From: Microbacterium sp. zg-B185
GTDB lineage: Bacteria; Actinomycetota; Actinomycetes; Actinomycetales; Microbacteriaceae
NCBI RefSeq assembly: GCF_030246885.1
Contig: NZ_CP126739.1
Coordinates: 2,108,001 to 2,172,000, forward strand
Direction of reading: 5' to 3'
DNA: 64,000 nucleotides
The position numbers and the translations under genes were made by a program. Positions 1-7,706 of the stretch are shown piece after piece (position 1 is the first letter of the stretch; every line of letters begins with the position of its first letter). The notes under the pieces are model-generated. The model searched no databases, was not told the DNA's origin, and was given only the letters and a program-made list of their open reading frames with translations.

Positions 1-716
1 CCGAACACGTCCCGGTCGCCGCGCACGAGGCGGTACTGGCCCTCGCCCGTGACACGGCCCAGCGCGGAGCCGCGTTCGGAGTGGATGATCAGACCGGTGT
101 TGACCGGAAGGCCGCGTACCTCGTCGCCCGATGCGATCTCGCTCTCGTACAGGTCGCTGATGTCGTCCCCGGTGACGTCGATGGTGGCGATTCCGGTCCA
201 CCCGGAGTCCACCGCCTGCTCGGCCAGATACTCCTCGGCGGTGATCCCGAGTGAGGCGGCTTTCACACGCATGGGCAGGTCCTTGGACACGATCGTGACC
301 TGCTGCCCGTCCTGGGCCAGATGCATGGCGACGGCGAGTATGCGACTGTCGTTGTCGCCCAGCCGCATGCCGGAGGGCAGCACACCGGCGTCGGTGTTGT
401 TCAGTTCGACGCGCAGCGTGCCGTCTTCGCCCACCGGGACGGGGAAGTCGAGCCTGCCGTGCTCCACGCGCAGTTCGTCCAGGTGTCGGAGCGCCTGTCG
501 CGCGAAGTACCCGATCTCCGGGTCGTGCCGCTTGCCCTCGAGTTCGGTGACCACCACGACCGGAATCACGACATCGTGCTCGGCGAAGCGGAAGAACGCC
601 CGCGGATCGCTCAAGAGCACGGAGGTGTCCAGGACGTACGTGCGCAGGTCTTCCGACTGCTCGCCGACCTCGTCGAAATCCTGACGGTGCTGCTGCTCTG
701 GTGCTCGTGTGGTCAC
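1..716 (-). CDS. PhoH family protein with N-terminal PIN domain (partial, 3' end outside the window)
   Basis: The visible N-terminal 238 residues match the PIN domain of PIN-PhoH proteins, which join a PIN-type ribonuclease domain to a PhoH ATPase. Acidic PIN residues are in place: Asp30 in YVLDTSVLLSDP, then a Glu in VTELEGKRHDPEIG and the GDNDSRIL motif. The later part (IIHSERGSALGRVTGEG) is the linker before the ATPase. The ATPase itself would lie left of base 1. I chose the GTG start at 716 because a GGGAG motif lies about 8 bases upstream and the next residues lead directly into the PIN fold. In mycobacteria the related PhoH2 is an RNA helicase/RNase of a toxin-antitoxin type, but no antitoxin-like gene is visible upstream here. 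The family call is confident and the cellular role is inferred. Confidence 0.88.
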   Translation of the reverse strand, partial: MTTRAPEQQHRQDFDEVGEQSEDLRTYVLDTSVLLSDPRAFFRFAEHDVVIPVVVVTELEGKRHDPEIGYFARQALRHLDELRVEHGRLDFPVPVGEDGTLRVELNNTDAGVLPSGMRLGDNDSRILAVAMHLAQDGQQVTIVSKDLPMRVKAASLGITAEEYLAEQAVDSGWTGIATIDVTGDDISDLYESEIASGDEVRGLPVNTGLIIHSERGSALGRVTGEGQYRLVRGDRDVF

Positions 717-910
717 AACCCACTCCCGACCCGGGTGGGATCACCCGGCAGTCACGAGTCGACCAGGGGTCACGAGTCGCGATCCGTGAGGCCGACCCGA
801 CCGGGCACCTTGCCCGATGACTGAACGCTACGACCGGCGAAACGACAGTCCCGTCACCGACACGCTGCGCGATGTTGCGGCCGGATGAATTCCGTGTGGC
901 CGGGGAGTGC

Positions 911-2044
911 TCACCACGCCCGAGCGGACGAGAACGCAGCCAGCGCGTCACCGAACAGGCGGAGTGTGTCCGCACCGGTGCCGACGTGCGGCGAGACGCG
1001 GATCTGGCCGGAGCGGACGGTGACGGTGATGCCGTGGTTGGCCAGGGACGCCGCCAGCGGACCGACATCCTGCGGTGCGGGTGCGAGGGTGACGATGCCA
1101 GCGCGACGCTGCGGATCGCGCGGCGTGACGACCGGGATGTCGTAGCGGTCGGCGAAGAAGATGACGTCGGCGGCGCGCTCGGACAGCTCTGCGTCGATGC
1201 GTGCGATGCCCACGCCGCTGACGTGACGCAGCGCGGTCGCCAGCCGCGATGCCGCGAGCGCGTCGGGTCTGCTCACCGCGAACGCCTGGGCGGATGCCGC
1301 AGGCTGAGGCACGATGTCCAGCGGCAGGTCGCCGTCCACTCCGGCCCAGCCGGACAGGACGGGGGTGATCCGTTCGAGTGCCCGTTCGCCGTACCAGGCG
1401 AACGAGGCGCCGCGGCCGGCTCGCAGCCACTTGTAGCCGTTGACGCAGACCACGTCGGCGGCCGCGTAGTCCGCATCGACGGCGCCGAAACCCTGCATCG
1501 CGTCGACGATGAGGAGCCGGTCGCCGAGCACCTCGCGCAGCGCGGTGAGGTCGGTGCGGTAACCGGTGCGGAAGTCGACCAGGCTCACCGCCAGAGCGCG
1601 CGTGTCGTCGGTGAGCGCGTCGCGGACGAGATCGGGCGTGACGAACCCGTCGGCCGGCTCAAGCCACTGCAGGTCGAGCAAGCCGAGCGCGTCCGCGGCC
1701 CGCGTGGCGGTGACGGTGAGGCTCGGGAACTCCGCTCGCGAGAGCATCAGCGCACCGGAGAGCCCGTAGATGGCGTGCATCAGACCGTGCGTGGTGGACG
1801 GTTGGAGCACGACCTGCTCCGCGTCCGCAGCGAGCAGCCCCGCGGCCAGCTCTCGTGCCTGCAGCAGGTGCTCGCCGACCAGATCGAAGCCGGCGCGTCG
1901 ACCCGAGCCGAGCAGCTCGGCATCGGCTCGGACCTCGTCGCGCACCGCCGGCGACAGCGGCCCGTACGCGGCCCAGTCCAGATAACCGGGTTCGGCGTCG
2001 AACGAGGCCACGAAAGATTCCAGGTCCGTCACCGTCACCGTCAC
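911..2044 (-). CDS. PLP-dependent aminotransferase class V-fold protein
   Basis: A 377-residue enzyme of the aminotransferase class V (cysteine desulfurase/kynureninase-like) fold. The PLP-binding lysine is in VNGYKWLRAG, preceded by the cofactor aspartate region LLIVDAMQGFG and the STTHGL phosphate-binding segment. The C-terminal small domain ends in QIRVSPHVG, typical of the fold. There is no active-site cysteine loop like that of IscS/SufS, so a desulfurase role is unlikely. The substrate is unknown. The start is ambiguous because three in-frame GTG codons lie at 2044, 2038 and 2032. The CAGAAT just upstream would fit leaderless initiation at 2038. It is on the same strand as the prenyl transferase upstream, about 46 bases away. 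Confidence 0.82.
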   Translation of the reverse strand: MTVTVTDLESFVASFDAEPGYLDWAAYGPLSPAVRDEVRADAELLGSGRRAGFDLVGEHLLQARELAAGLLAADAEQVVLQPSTTHGLMHAIYGLSGALMLSRAEFPSLTVTATRAADALGLLDLQWLEPADGFVTPDLVRDALTDDTRALAVSLVDFRTGYRTDLTALREVLGDRLLIVDAMQGFGAVDADYAAADVVCVNGYKWLRAGRGASFAWYGERALERITPVLSGWAGVDGDLPLDIVPQPAASAQAFAVSRPDALAASRLATALRHVSGVGIARIDAELSERAADVIFFADRYDIPVVTPRDPQRRAGIVTLAPAPQDVGPLAASLANHGITVTVRSGQIRVSPHVGTGADTLRLFGDALAAFSSARAW

Positions 2045-2090
2045 ATTCTGCCACGTGCGGACGCTGCCGCTGGCACCGGGACGCCTCCGG

Positions 2091-2870
2091 TCAGCTGCCG
2101 TAGCGCCGATCCCGCGTCGCGTAGTCGCGGATCGCCCGGAGAAAGTCGACTTCCCGCAGGTCCGGCCCGAGAGCTTCGACGAAGTAGAACTCGCTGTGCG
2201 CGGACTGCCACAGCAGGAAGTCGCTCAAGCGCTGCTCGCCGGACGTGCGGATCACGAGGTCGGGGTCGGGCTGGCCGCCCGTGTACAGGTGCTCGCCGAT
2301 CTGCTCAGGGGTCAGGCTGGCGGCGAGTTGCTCCAGCGACCCGCCGTCCTCGTCGTGCTTGGCGATGATGCTGCGGACGGCGTCCACGATCTCGCCGCGC
2401 CCGCCGTAGCCCACCGCCAGGTTGACATGCAGACCGGTGTGATCCTTCGTCCGCTCCTCGGCTGTGGCGAGCACCCTCGCCAGATCCGGCGGCAGAACCT
2501 GCGACCGGCCCACGTGCTGCACGCGCCAGTCCCGCTCGTGAGAGAGCCCGTCCGCCAGTTCCGCGATGATCTCGATCAGGTCGGCGAGTTCCTGGCTGTC
2601 CCGCTTGCTCAGGTTGTCGGTGGAGAGCAGATACAGCGAGACCACCTGGACGCCGACGTCGTCGCACCATTTCAAGAAGTCGCGCATCTTCGCGGCGCCC
2701 GCGCGGTGGCCGTGCGCGGCGGAGTCGTAGCCGAGCTGCCGCGCCCAGCGGCGGTTGCCGTCGATCATCATGGCCACGTGCCGGGGAACGGGGGCGGCGG
2801 CAAGCTGTCGACGCAGACGATTGATGTACAGCCGGTAGAGAGGCCCTCTGCCTTCGCTCGACGCGGTCAC
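2091..2870 (-). CDS. cis-prenyl transferase (isoprenyl/undecaprenyl diphosphate synthase family, Rv1086-like)
   Basis: A 259-residue cis-prenyltransferase that adds isopentenyl diphosphate to an allylic primer to make Z-isoprenoid diphosphates for lipid carriers. The catalytic Asp37 lies in the signature HVAMMIDGNRRWA, and the C-terminal DLVIRTSGEQRLSDF and SEFYF motifs are intact. It lies next to a TrhA/hemolysin III gene. In Mycobacterium the same pairing is Rv1085c/Rv1086, where Rv1086 is a short-chain Z-farnesyl diphosphate synthase, so a short-chain product is possible. Sequence alone does not settle chain length. The GTG start at 2870 sits six bases after TAGCGT, fitting a leaderless mRNA. 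Confidence 0.92.
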   Translation of the reverse strand: MTASSEGRGPLYRLYINRLRRQLAAAPVPRHVAMMIDGNRRWARQLGYDSAAHGHRAGAAKMRDFLKWCDDVGVQVVSLYLLSTDNLSKRDSQELADLIEIIAELADGLSHERDWRVQHVGRSQVLPPDLARVLATAEERTKDHTGLHVNLAVGYGGRGEIVDAVRSIIAKHDEDGGSLEQLAASLTPEQIGEHLYTGGQPDPDLVIRTSGEQRLSDFLLWQSAHSEFYFVEALGPDLREVDFLRAIRDYATRDRRYGS

Positions 2871-2876
2871 ACGCCT

Positions 2877-2882
2877 ACGCTA
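2877..2882 (-). promoter_or_regulatory. -10 box of the prenyl transferase gene, leaderless type
   Basis: On the minus strand TAGCGT is followed by six bases and then the GTG at 2870. No Shine-Dalgarno sequence fits in this spacing, so transcription probably starts at the start codon. Confidence 0.6.
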
Positions 2883-2928
2883 CCTGCCGCGTGCCGCGCA
2901 CGTGCCCAGCGGGGCATGCGGCGCCGCG

Positions 2929-2934
2929 TAGGCT
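2929..2934 (+). promoter_or_regulatory. -10 box of trhA, leaderless type
   Basis: TAGGCT is followed by six bases and the GTG at 2941. It is divergent from the prenyl transferase -10 box about 47 bases away. Confidence 0.6.
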
Positions 2935-2940
2935 CGGAAT

Positions 2941-3690
2941 GTGGCCCGAAGCACAAGATCCGACGCCGGCGTGATCGAACCGGCGGACGAGGGCGCTGAC
3001 ATGCCGCAGCTCCCCCTTCTGGAGGCGGCCGAGGTCGACGCGACGATGGAGATCCGTCCGACGTGGCGCGGCTGGATCCACGCGGCGACGTTCCCCGTCG
3101 CGATCGTCGCCGGCATCCTCCTGATCGTCCTCGCGCAGGGTGCGCCGGCGAAGTGGGCGTGCGCCGTGTTCATGGTGACGTCGTTGCTGCTGTTCGGCAA
3201 TTCGGCGCTGTACCACCGCTTCGACTGGGGCCCCAGGACCAAGGCCGTCCTCAAGCGGATCGATCACGCCAACATCCTGCTGCTGATCGCCGGCACGTAC
3301 ACGCCGATCGCCGTCCTCGCGCTGCCCACGGACAAGGCGATCATCCTGCTGTCGCTGGTGTGGGGCGGGGCGATCGTCGGCATCCTGTTCCGGGTCTTCT
3401 GGATCGACGCCCCCCGGTGGCTGTACGTGGCCCTGTACCTGGTGCTCGGCTGGGCGGCGGTGATGTACATGATCGACCTGTTCCAGGCCAATTCGACCAT
3501 GATGACGCTGGTCCTGGCGGGCGGCGTGTTGTACACCGGCGGGGCGGTCGTCTACGCGCTCAAACGCCCGAATCCGTGGCCAGGGCACTTCGGCTTCCAC
3601 GAGATCTTCCACCTCTGCACGGTGCTGGCCTTCCTCTGCCACTGGACCGCCTGCCTGCTGATCGCACTGGCACCGGCCTACCACGGCTGA
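2941..3690 (+). CDS. trhA: Hemolysin III / TrhA family membrane protein
   Basis: A 249-residue integral membrane protein of the PAQR/hemolysin III family with about seven hydrophobic segments. The family motifs are present: SALYHRFDW near the second helix and the C-terminal FHEIFHLCTVLAFLCHW, whose conserved Ser, Asp and His residues bind zinc in PAQR proteins. In bacteria TrhA influences membrane lipid homeostasis and fluidity. The hemolysin name is historical. The GTG at 2941 is chosen because of the TAGGCT box six bases upstream. An in-frame ATG at 3001, preceded by GAGG, is an alternative that would remove 20 polar residues. It is transcribed divergently from the prenyl transferase. Confidence 0.9.
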   Translation: MARSTRSDAGVIEPADEGADMPQLPLLEAAEVDATMEIRPTWRGWIHAATFPVAIVAGILLIVLAQGAPAKWACAVFMVTSLLLFGNSALYHRFDWGPRTKAVLKRIDHANILLLIAGTYTPIAVLALPTDKAIILLSLVWGGAIVGILFRVFWIDAPRWLYVALYLVLGWAAVMYMIDLFQANSTMMTLVLAGGVLYTGGAVVYALKRPNPWPGHFGFHEIFHLCTVLAFLCHWTACLLIALAPAYHG

Positions 3691-3722
3691 TTGCGGCCGG
3701 AGTCCACCACCGTGACGGCGAC

Positions 3723-4046
3723 TCAGGCGTGCGGCGGCTTCGGGCTCGACGGTCCTTGGCCGGGGTCCTCCCCCGGTGCGCCGAAGTCGACGTCCTGGTC
3801 GTCGACGTCGGTGGCGCGGACCGCCGCAGCGGCCTGCTCCTCGGCATCCAACTCGGCATTGATGTCGGCGCGCACCCGGCCCCGGCGGATGCGCCGCATC
3901 ATGTCCCAGATGAGCGCCACCACCGCGAACGCGAGCAGCGCGATCACGACGAAACCCCACGGCCCGGGGGTGACGAGCGCAGGGTCCACGGTCGGCTCGG
4001 GCGTCGGCGTGGCCCCGGAGGCGAGGGCGGTGAACGCATTCAGCAT
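3723..4046 (-). CDS. Small single-pass membrane protein, actinobacterial, function unknown
   Basis: A 107-residue protein with one strong hydrophobic helix (about residues 31-50, GFVVIALLAFAVVALIWDM). A basic stretch RRIRRGRVR follows, then an acidic tail ending in a Gly/Pro/Ser-rich segment. The layout predicts N-out, C-in topology. The C-terminal half is highly charged and probably disordered. Mycobacteria have a small membrane protein (Rv1083) near mca, DUF4307 and trhA genes, and this gene may be its counterpart by position. It is convergent with trhA and divergent from the DUF4307 gene. The ATG at 4046 has GAGG eight bases upstream. No function can be assigned. Confidence 0.75.
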   Translation of the reverse strand: MLNAFTALASGATPTPEPTVDPALVTPGPWGFVVIALLAFAVVALIWDMMRRIRRGRVRADINAELDAEEQAAAAVRATDVDDQDVDFGAPGEDPGQGPSSPKPPHA

Positions 4047-4135
4047 GGGTGTGTCCTCGTTCCGCGCGAGAGCGCATAGCCTGGAGACTCCAGCCTAATC
4101 TTCACGGCGACGCACCATTCTTTCGACAGGGCCCC

Positions 4136-4528
4136 ATGACCACGCAGGACATGCTCGACGAGCGCTACGGGCGCACGCGATCACCTCGCAGGTCGTGGAC
4201 CATCGGCATCGTCGCCGCGATCGCCGTCATTCTGGTCGGGCTGTTCGCGTGGATGACGGTGGCCGGCACCCTCGATGATGTGCGCGCGGACGCCACCGGC
4301 TTCACCGTGCTGGATCCGCATGCGGTCGAGATCTCGTTCCAGATCACCGCGCCGGAGGGTCGCTCGGTCGCCTGCGCGCTGGAGGCGCAGGACGAGGAGC
4401 ACGGCGTGGTGGGGTGGAAGATCGTGGAATACCCGGCCTCCGAGCTGCGCTCACGCGCTTTCCGCGAGAAGATCCCGACGACCGCTCCGTCGACGACAGG
4501 TTTGGTCAACGCCTGCTGGGTGACGTAG
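4136..4528 (+). CDS. DUF4307 domain protein, membrane-anchored
   Basis: A 130-residue protein with a short cytoplasmic N-terminus (MTTQDMLDERYGR), one membrane helix (about residues 22-44) and a small extracytoplasmic beta-rich domain. This layout and the N-terminal LDERYGR motif are typical of the actinobacterial DUF4307 family. The extracytoplasmic part contains two cysteines (VACALEA and NACWVT), which could form a disulphide. The gene sits just upstream of greA, as in other actinobacteria. The function of DUF4307 is unknown. The ATG at 4136 is preferred because earlier in-frame codons lack a ribosome-binding site and MTTQDMLDERYG is the usual family N-terminus. Confidence 0.85.
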   Translation: MTTQDMLDERYGRTRSPRRSWTIGIVAAIAVILVGLFAWMTVAGTLDDVRADATGFTVLDPHAVEISFQITAPEGRSVACALEAQDEEHGVVGWKIVEYPASELRSRAFREKIPTTAPSTTGLVNACWVT

Positions 4529-4552
4529 TCTGATTCGACCGAAGTTGACATA

Positions 4553-4578
4553 CGCCCTGGCCGGAGCCGGGGCGTTTT
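4553..4578 (+). terminator. Hairpin terminator after the DUF4307 gene
   Basis: CGCCC and GGC pair with GCC and GGGCG around a CGGA loop, directly followed by TTTT. This looks like an intrinsic terminator between DUF4307 and greA, so greA likely has its own promoter or depends on readthrough. Confidence 0.55.
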
Positions 4579-4612
4579 GCCATACCGGCCCCTCTGACCG
4601 AAGGAGACACAC

Positions 4613-5104
4613 GTGTCCAACGACGCACCGGTGACGTTCCTGACCCAGGACGCGTACGACCGCCTCGTCGCCGAACTCGAGCGACTCTCGACGACGGGTC
4701 GCGAAGAGATCGCCAAGCGCATCGAGTCCGCGCGCGAAGAGGGCGACCTCAAGGAGAACGGCGGCTATCACGCCGCCAAGGACGAGCAGGGCAAGCAGGA
4801 AGCCCGCATCCGCACGCTTCAGCACCTGCTCAAGACGGCCACCGTCAGCGAGGCGCCGGAGAGCAACGGTGTGGTCGAACCCGGGACGGTCGTCACGGCC
4901 GTGGTCGCCGGCGGCGAAGAGGTCTTCCTGCTGGGCAACCGCGAGATCGCGGTCGACTCGGAGCTCGATGTCTACAGCGAGGCGTCGCCGCTCGGCGCGG
5001 CGATCCTCGGACTCAAGGAGGGCGAGAAGACCTCGTACACCGCGCCCAACGGCCGCAGCATCGCGGTCGAGGTCGTGAAGGTCGAGACGTACTCGGGCCA
5101 GTGA
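4613..5104 (+). CDS. greA: Transcription elongation factor GreA
   Basis: A 163-residue GreA. It rescues backtracked RNA polymerase by inserting its N-terminal coiled coil into the secondary channel and stimulating transcript cleavage. The conserved tip region is present (SAREEGDLKENGGYHAAKDEQ, here split by description only: the DLKENGGYH stretch carries the acidic residues), followed by the C-terminal FKBP-like domain ending in YTAPNGRSIAVEVV. The GTG start is preceded by AAGGAG six bases upstream. A hairpin terminator sits in front of the gene, and ilvA lies convergently downstream. Confidence 0.96.
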   Translation: MSNDAPVTFLTQDAYDRLVAELERLSTTGREEIAKRIESAREEGDLKENGGYHAAKDEQGKQEARIRTLQHLLKTATVSEAPESNGVVEPGTVVTAVVAGGEEVFLLGNREIAVDSELDVYSEASPLGAAILGLKEGEKTSYTAPNGRSIAVEVVKVETYSGQ

Positions 5105-5125
5105 GTCCGTCGCGCCGGACCGACC

Positions 5126-6352
5126 TCAGTCGGGTACGACGACCGGACTGAAACCGGCCGCCGACAGGACGGCGATGACGTGAGCCCGGTGCTCCTCGCC
5201 CCGCGTCTCCACGCTCAGCTGCAGGATGACCTCGCTGATCTGCAGTCCCTGACCGTGACGCGTGTGCATGACTTCGATCACGTTGGCCCCGGCCTGCGCG
5301 AGCAGTTCCGACACTCGCGCGAGCTGTCCCGGGCGATCCGGCAGCGGGATCCGCAGGCTCATGTAGCGACCTGATGCCGCCAGCCCGTGTGAGACGACCC
5401 GCTGCAGCAGCAGGGGGTCGATGTTGCCGCCGGACAGCACCGACACGGTCGGACCGGTCGGTGTCACCTTGCCCGCCAGGATTGCCGCGACCCCCACCGC
5501 GCCGGCGGGCTCGACCACCTGCTTGGCACGCTCGAGCAGCACCAGGAGGGCGCGGGCGATGTCATCGTCGGTGACGGTGACGACCTCGTCCACGAGCTGG
5601 CGGATGATCTCGAACGGGATGTCCCCCGGTCGGGCCACCGCGATCCCGTCCGCGATCGTCGGCAGCGTGTCGACCTGGAGCGGATGCCCGGCTGCGAGCG
5701 AGGACGGGTAGGCCGCGGAGTTCTCGGCCTGCACTCCGATGATCCGCACGGTCCGCCCGACCGCGGCAGCGCGCGCCTTGACCGCGGCCGCGACACCGGC
5801 GATGAGGCCTCCTCCGCCGATCCCGAGCAGCACCGTGTCCAGATCCGGCACCGCATCGAACAGCTCCAGGCCCAGCGTGCCCTGACCGACGATGATGTCG
5901 CGATGGTCGTACGGCGGGATCAGGACGGCACCCGTCCGTTCGGCGAACTCCGCTGCCAGGCGCAGCGGGGTCTCCACGGTGGCGCCGTCCAGGATGACGT
6001 CGGCACCGTACCCGCGGGTGGCCAGCAGCTTGGGTACCGGGACGCCGAGCGGCATGAAGATCGTGGCCGCGATGCCCAGAGCCTGCGCCGCCAGCGCGAC
6101 GCCCTGTGCGTGGTTGCCCGCCGACGCTGCCACGACCCCGCGCGCGCGCTCCTCGGCGGTCAGACGGGACAGCCGATAGGTCGCCCCACGGATCTTGAAG
6201 GACCCGGTCCGCTGCAGATTCTCCAGCTTGAGATGCACGGGCACGCCCATCAGCTCGGACAGGTGCAGCGACTGGTCGATGGGCGTGCGTGTGATCACGC
6301 CGTCGAGGAAGGCAGCGGCGTCCTCGAACTCCGCCAGGGTCGGGATACTCAA
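5126..6352 (-). CDS. ilvA: Threonine ammonia-lyase (threonine dehydratase)
   Basis: A 408-residue PLP enzyme that deaminates threonine to 2-oxobutanoate, the first step toward isoleucine. The PLP lysine lies in RTGSFKIRGA, the phosphate-binding loop is GIGGGGLIAG, and the catalytic domain spans about residues 1-320. A single ACT-like domain occupies about 330-408 (RIPLPDRPGQLARVSELLAQ), consistent with the short form with one regulatory domain. The start is TTG at 6352 with AAGGAAGG upstream. The TTGA overlaps the stop codon of the AI-2E-type transporter by four bases, implying coupled translation. A TTG start suggests modest expression. Whether it is feedback inhibited cannot be told from sequence. 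Confidence 0.93.
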   Translation of the reverse strand: MSIPTLAEFEDAAAFLDGVITRTPIDQSLHLSELMGVPVHLKLENLQRTGSFKIRGATYRLSRLTAEERARGVVAASAGNHAQGVALAAQALGIAATIFMPLGVPVPKLLATRGYGADVILDGATVETPLRLAAEFAERTGAVLIPPYDHRDIIVGQGTLGLELFDAVPDLDTVLLGIGGGGLIAGVAAAVKARAAAVGRTVRIIGVQAENSAAYPSSLAAGHPLQVDTLPTIADGIAVARPGDIPFEIIRQLVDEVVTVTDDDIARALLVLLERAKQVVEPAGAVGVAAILAGKVTPTGPTVSVLSGGNIDPLLLQRVVSHGLAASGRYMSLRIPLPDRPGQLARVSELLAQAGANVIEVMHTRHGQGLQISEVILQLSVETRGEEHRAHVIAVLSAAGFSPVVVPD

Positions 6353-7545
6353 GAACGAACCTTCCTTGGGCGGGGCACGGTCGTCCAGATCAGGTCGCGC
6401 GAGGACGCCCGCCCGCCGCCCTCCCACGTTCGACCGGTGATGTAGACGGCGAAGACATTGACGAAGGCGGCCAGCGGCACGGCGAACAGGGCCCCGGGGA
6501 TGCCGGCGATCAGAGCGCCGCCGGCCACCACCAGGACGACGGCGAGGGGGTGGACCTTGACGGCCGAGCCCATGAGCAGCGGCTGCAGGACGTGCCCCTC
6601 GATCTGCTGCACCGCCAGGACGACGACCAGCATCCACAGCGCGATCCAGGCGCCGTTGTACACCAGCGCCAAGAACACCGCCAGGGCACCGGTGACCACC
6701 GCGCCGACGATGGGGACGAACGCGCCGAGGAAGACCAGCACCGCGACGGGGATCGCCAGCGGAACCCCCAGCAGGAAGGCGCCGAGCCCGATGCCGACCG
6801 CGTCGATGGTGGCCACCAGCAGCTGGGTGCGCGAGTAGTTGACCACCATGACCCAGCCGGCGCGCGCGGCTCCGTCCACGGCGGGTCGGGCACGCTGCGG
6901 GAACAGCCGCGTGGTCCATCGCCAGATGCCCCCGCCGTCGGCGAGCAGGCACAGCAGGATGAACAGGGACAGCAGTGCTCCGACGGCGACGTGACCGAGC
7001 GTGGTCCCGAGCGCGAGAGCCCCGGACAGCAGGAGTTCCGCCTGCTCCTGCACAAGCGTCAGCGACTGGCCCAGCAGGTCATCGATCTGACTCGCGGTCA
7101 GGTGCAGCGGCCCATCGATCAGGTACTGACGGAACTGCTCGAGGGCCTCGACCGTGCGGGTCTGCACGGAGGACCACTCGCGGGTCACCTGCCAGATCAC
7201 CAGCCACAGCAGGCCGGCGACGATGGCCAGGGTGCCGAGGATCGATATCGCGATCGCAAGCCAGCGCGGCACCCGGTGTCGCAGCATCCACGCGAAGGCC
7301 GGCCACAGCAACGCGGTCACCAGGATGGAGATCAGCAGCGGGATGACCAGCAGCTTCAGCTGGATGACGAGCCAGATCGCGACGCCGACGGCCGCTGCCA
7401 CCACCAGAAAACGCCACGCGTACGCGGTCGCAACCCGAAGCCCGCGCGGAATGGTTCCCGACAACTCGGAGGTGACCACCCGATTGCGGTCCCGGAGTGC
7501 ATCGAAGAGGGAGCTTCGAGGCTGGTTGTCGGGGCCACTGCTCAT
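6349..7545 (-). CDS. AI-2E family transporter (PerM-like membrane protein)
   Basis: A 398-residue polytopic protein of the AI-2E/PerM family. Hydrophobic segments begin near residue 47. The C-terminal half contains the conserved LGAFVPIVGAVVTGALAVF and VQQIEGHVLQPLLMG motifs. Members are secondary transporters or exporters with substrates such as autoinducer-2 or cations, so the substrate here is open. The ATG at 7545 follows TAGACT by six bases, a leaderless arrangement. The -10 box overlaps the start of a large inverted repeat (7554-7610). The last codons overlap the ilvA start. Confidence 0.88.
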   Translation of the reverse strand: MSSGPDNQPRSSLFDALRDRNRVVTSELSGTIPRGLRVATAYAWRFLVVAAAVGVAIWLVIQLKLLVIPLLISILVTALLWPAFAWMLRHRVPRWLAIAISILGTLAIVAGLLWLVIWQVTREWSSVQTRTVEALEQFRQYLIDGPLHLTASQIDDLLGQSLTLVQEQAELLLSGALALGTTLGHVAVGALLSLFILLCLLADGGGIWRWTTRLFPQRARPAVDGAARAGWVMVVNYSRTQLLVATIDAVGIGLGAFLLGVPLAIPVAVLVFLGAFVPIVGAVVTGALAVFLALVYNGAWIALWMLVVVLAVQQIEGHVLQPLLMGSAVKVHPLAVVLVVAGGALIAGIPGALFAVPLAAFVNVFAVYITGRTWEGGGRASSRDLIWTTVPRPRKVRS

Positions 7546-7551
7546 CCCGCC

Positions 7552-7557
7552 AGTCTA
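7552..7557 (-). promoter_or_regulatory. -10 box of the AI-2E transporter gene, leaderless type
   Basis: Minus-strand TAGACT lies six bases before the ATG at 7545. Four of its bases are also part of the left arm of the inverted repeat that starts at 7554. Confidence 0.55.
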
Positions 7558-7644
7558 GAGTCGAGCCGGGTCAATGCCGCGAAGCGGCGTTGAGGCGGCT
7601 CGACTCTAGATCGAGTAGGCCGCGCAGCGGCCGCATCGAGATCC
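7554..7644. repeat. Two adjacent intergenic palindromes
   Basis: The first is a perfect 14-base inverted repeat (TCTAGAGTCGAGCC at 7554-7567 and its complement at 7597-7610). It encloses a second stem, CAATGCCGC/GCGGCGTTG with one mismatch, and a GAA loop. The second (7609-7644) has GGCCGC/GCGGCC arms flanked by TCGAGTA and a TCGAGATCC end. Its TCGA-rich ends resemble the element at 12040. They lie between the divergent AI-2E and YcaQ-like genes, so they are not simple terminators. Mini-element or regulatory roles are both open. Confidence 0.7.
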
Positions 7645-7693
7645 ACTCCCCCGCCGGCCGGATCCACGCCGCGGGCGTGTCGGACTCAGCCAC

Positions 7694-7699
7694 TAGGCT
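7694..7699 (+). promoter_or_regulatory. -10 box of the YcaQ-like gene, leaderless type
   Basis: TAGGCT is followed by seven bases and the GTG at 7707. No Shine-Dalgarno sequence is present. Confidence 0.6.
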
Positions 7700-7706
7700 T
7701 GCCGCC

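Noticed and set aside
817..888. 23-codon ORF (MTERYDRRND...) between the PhoH-type gene and the aminotransferase-like gene
   Set aside because: No ribosome-binding site or TANNNT box at a useful distance, and no hairpin or overlap to support it.
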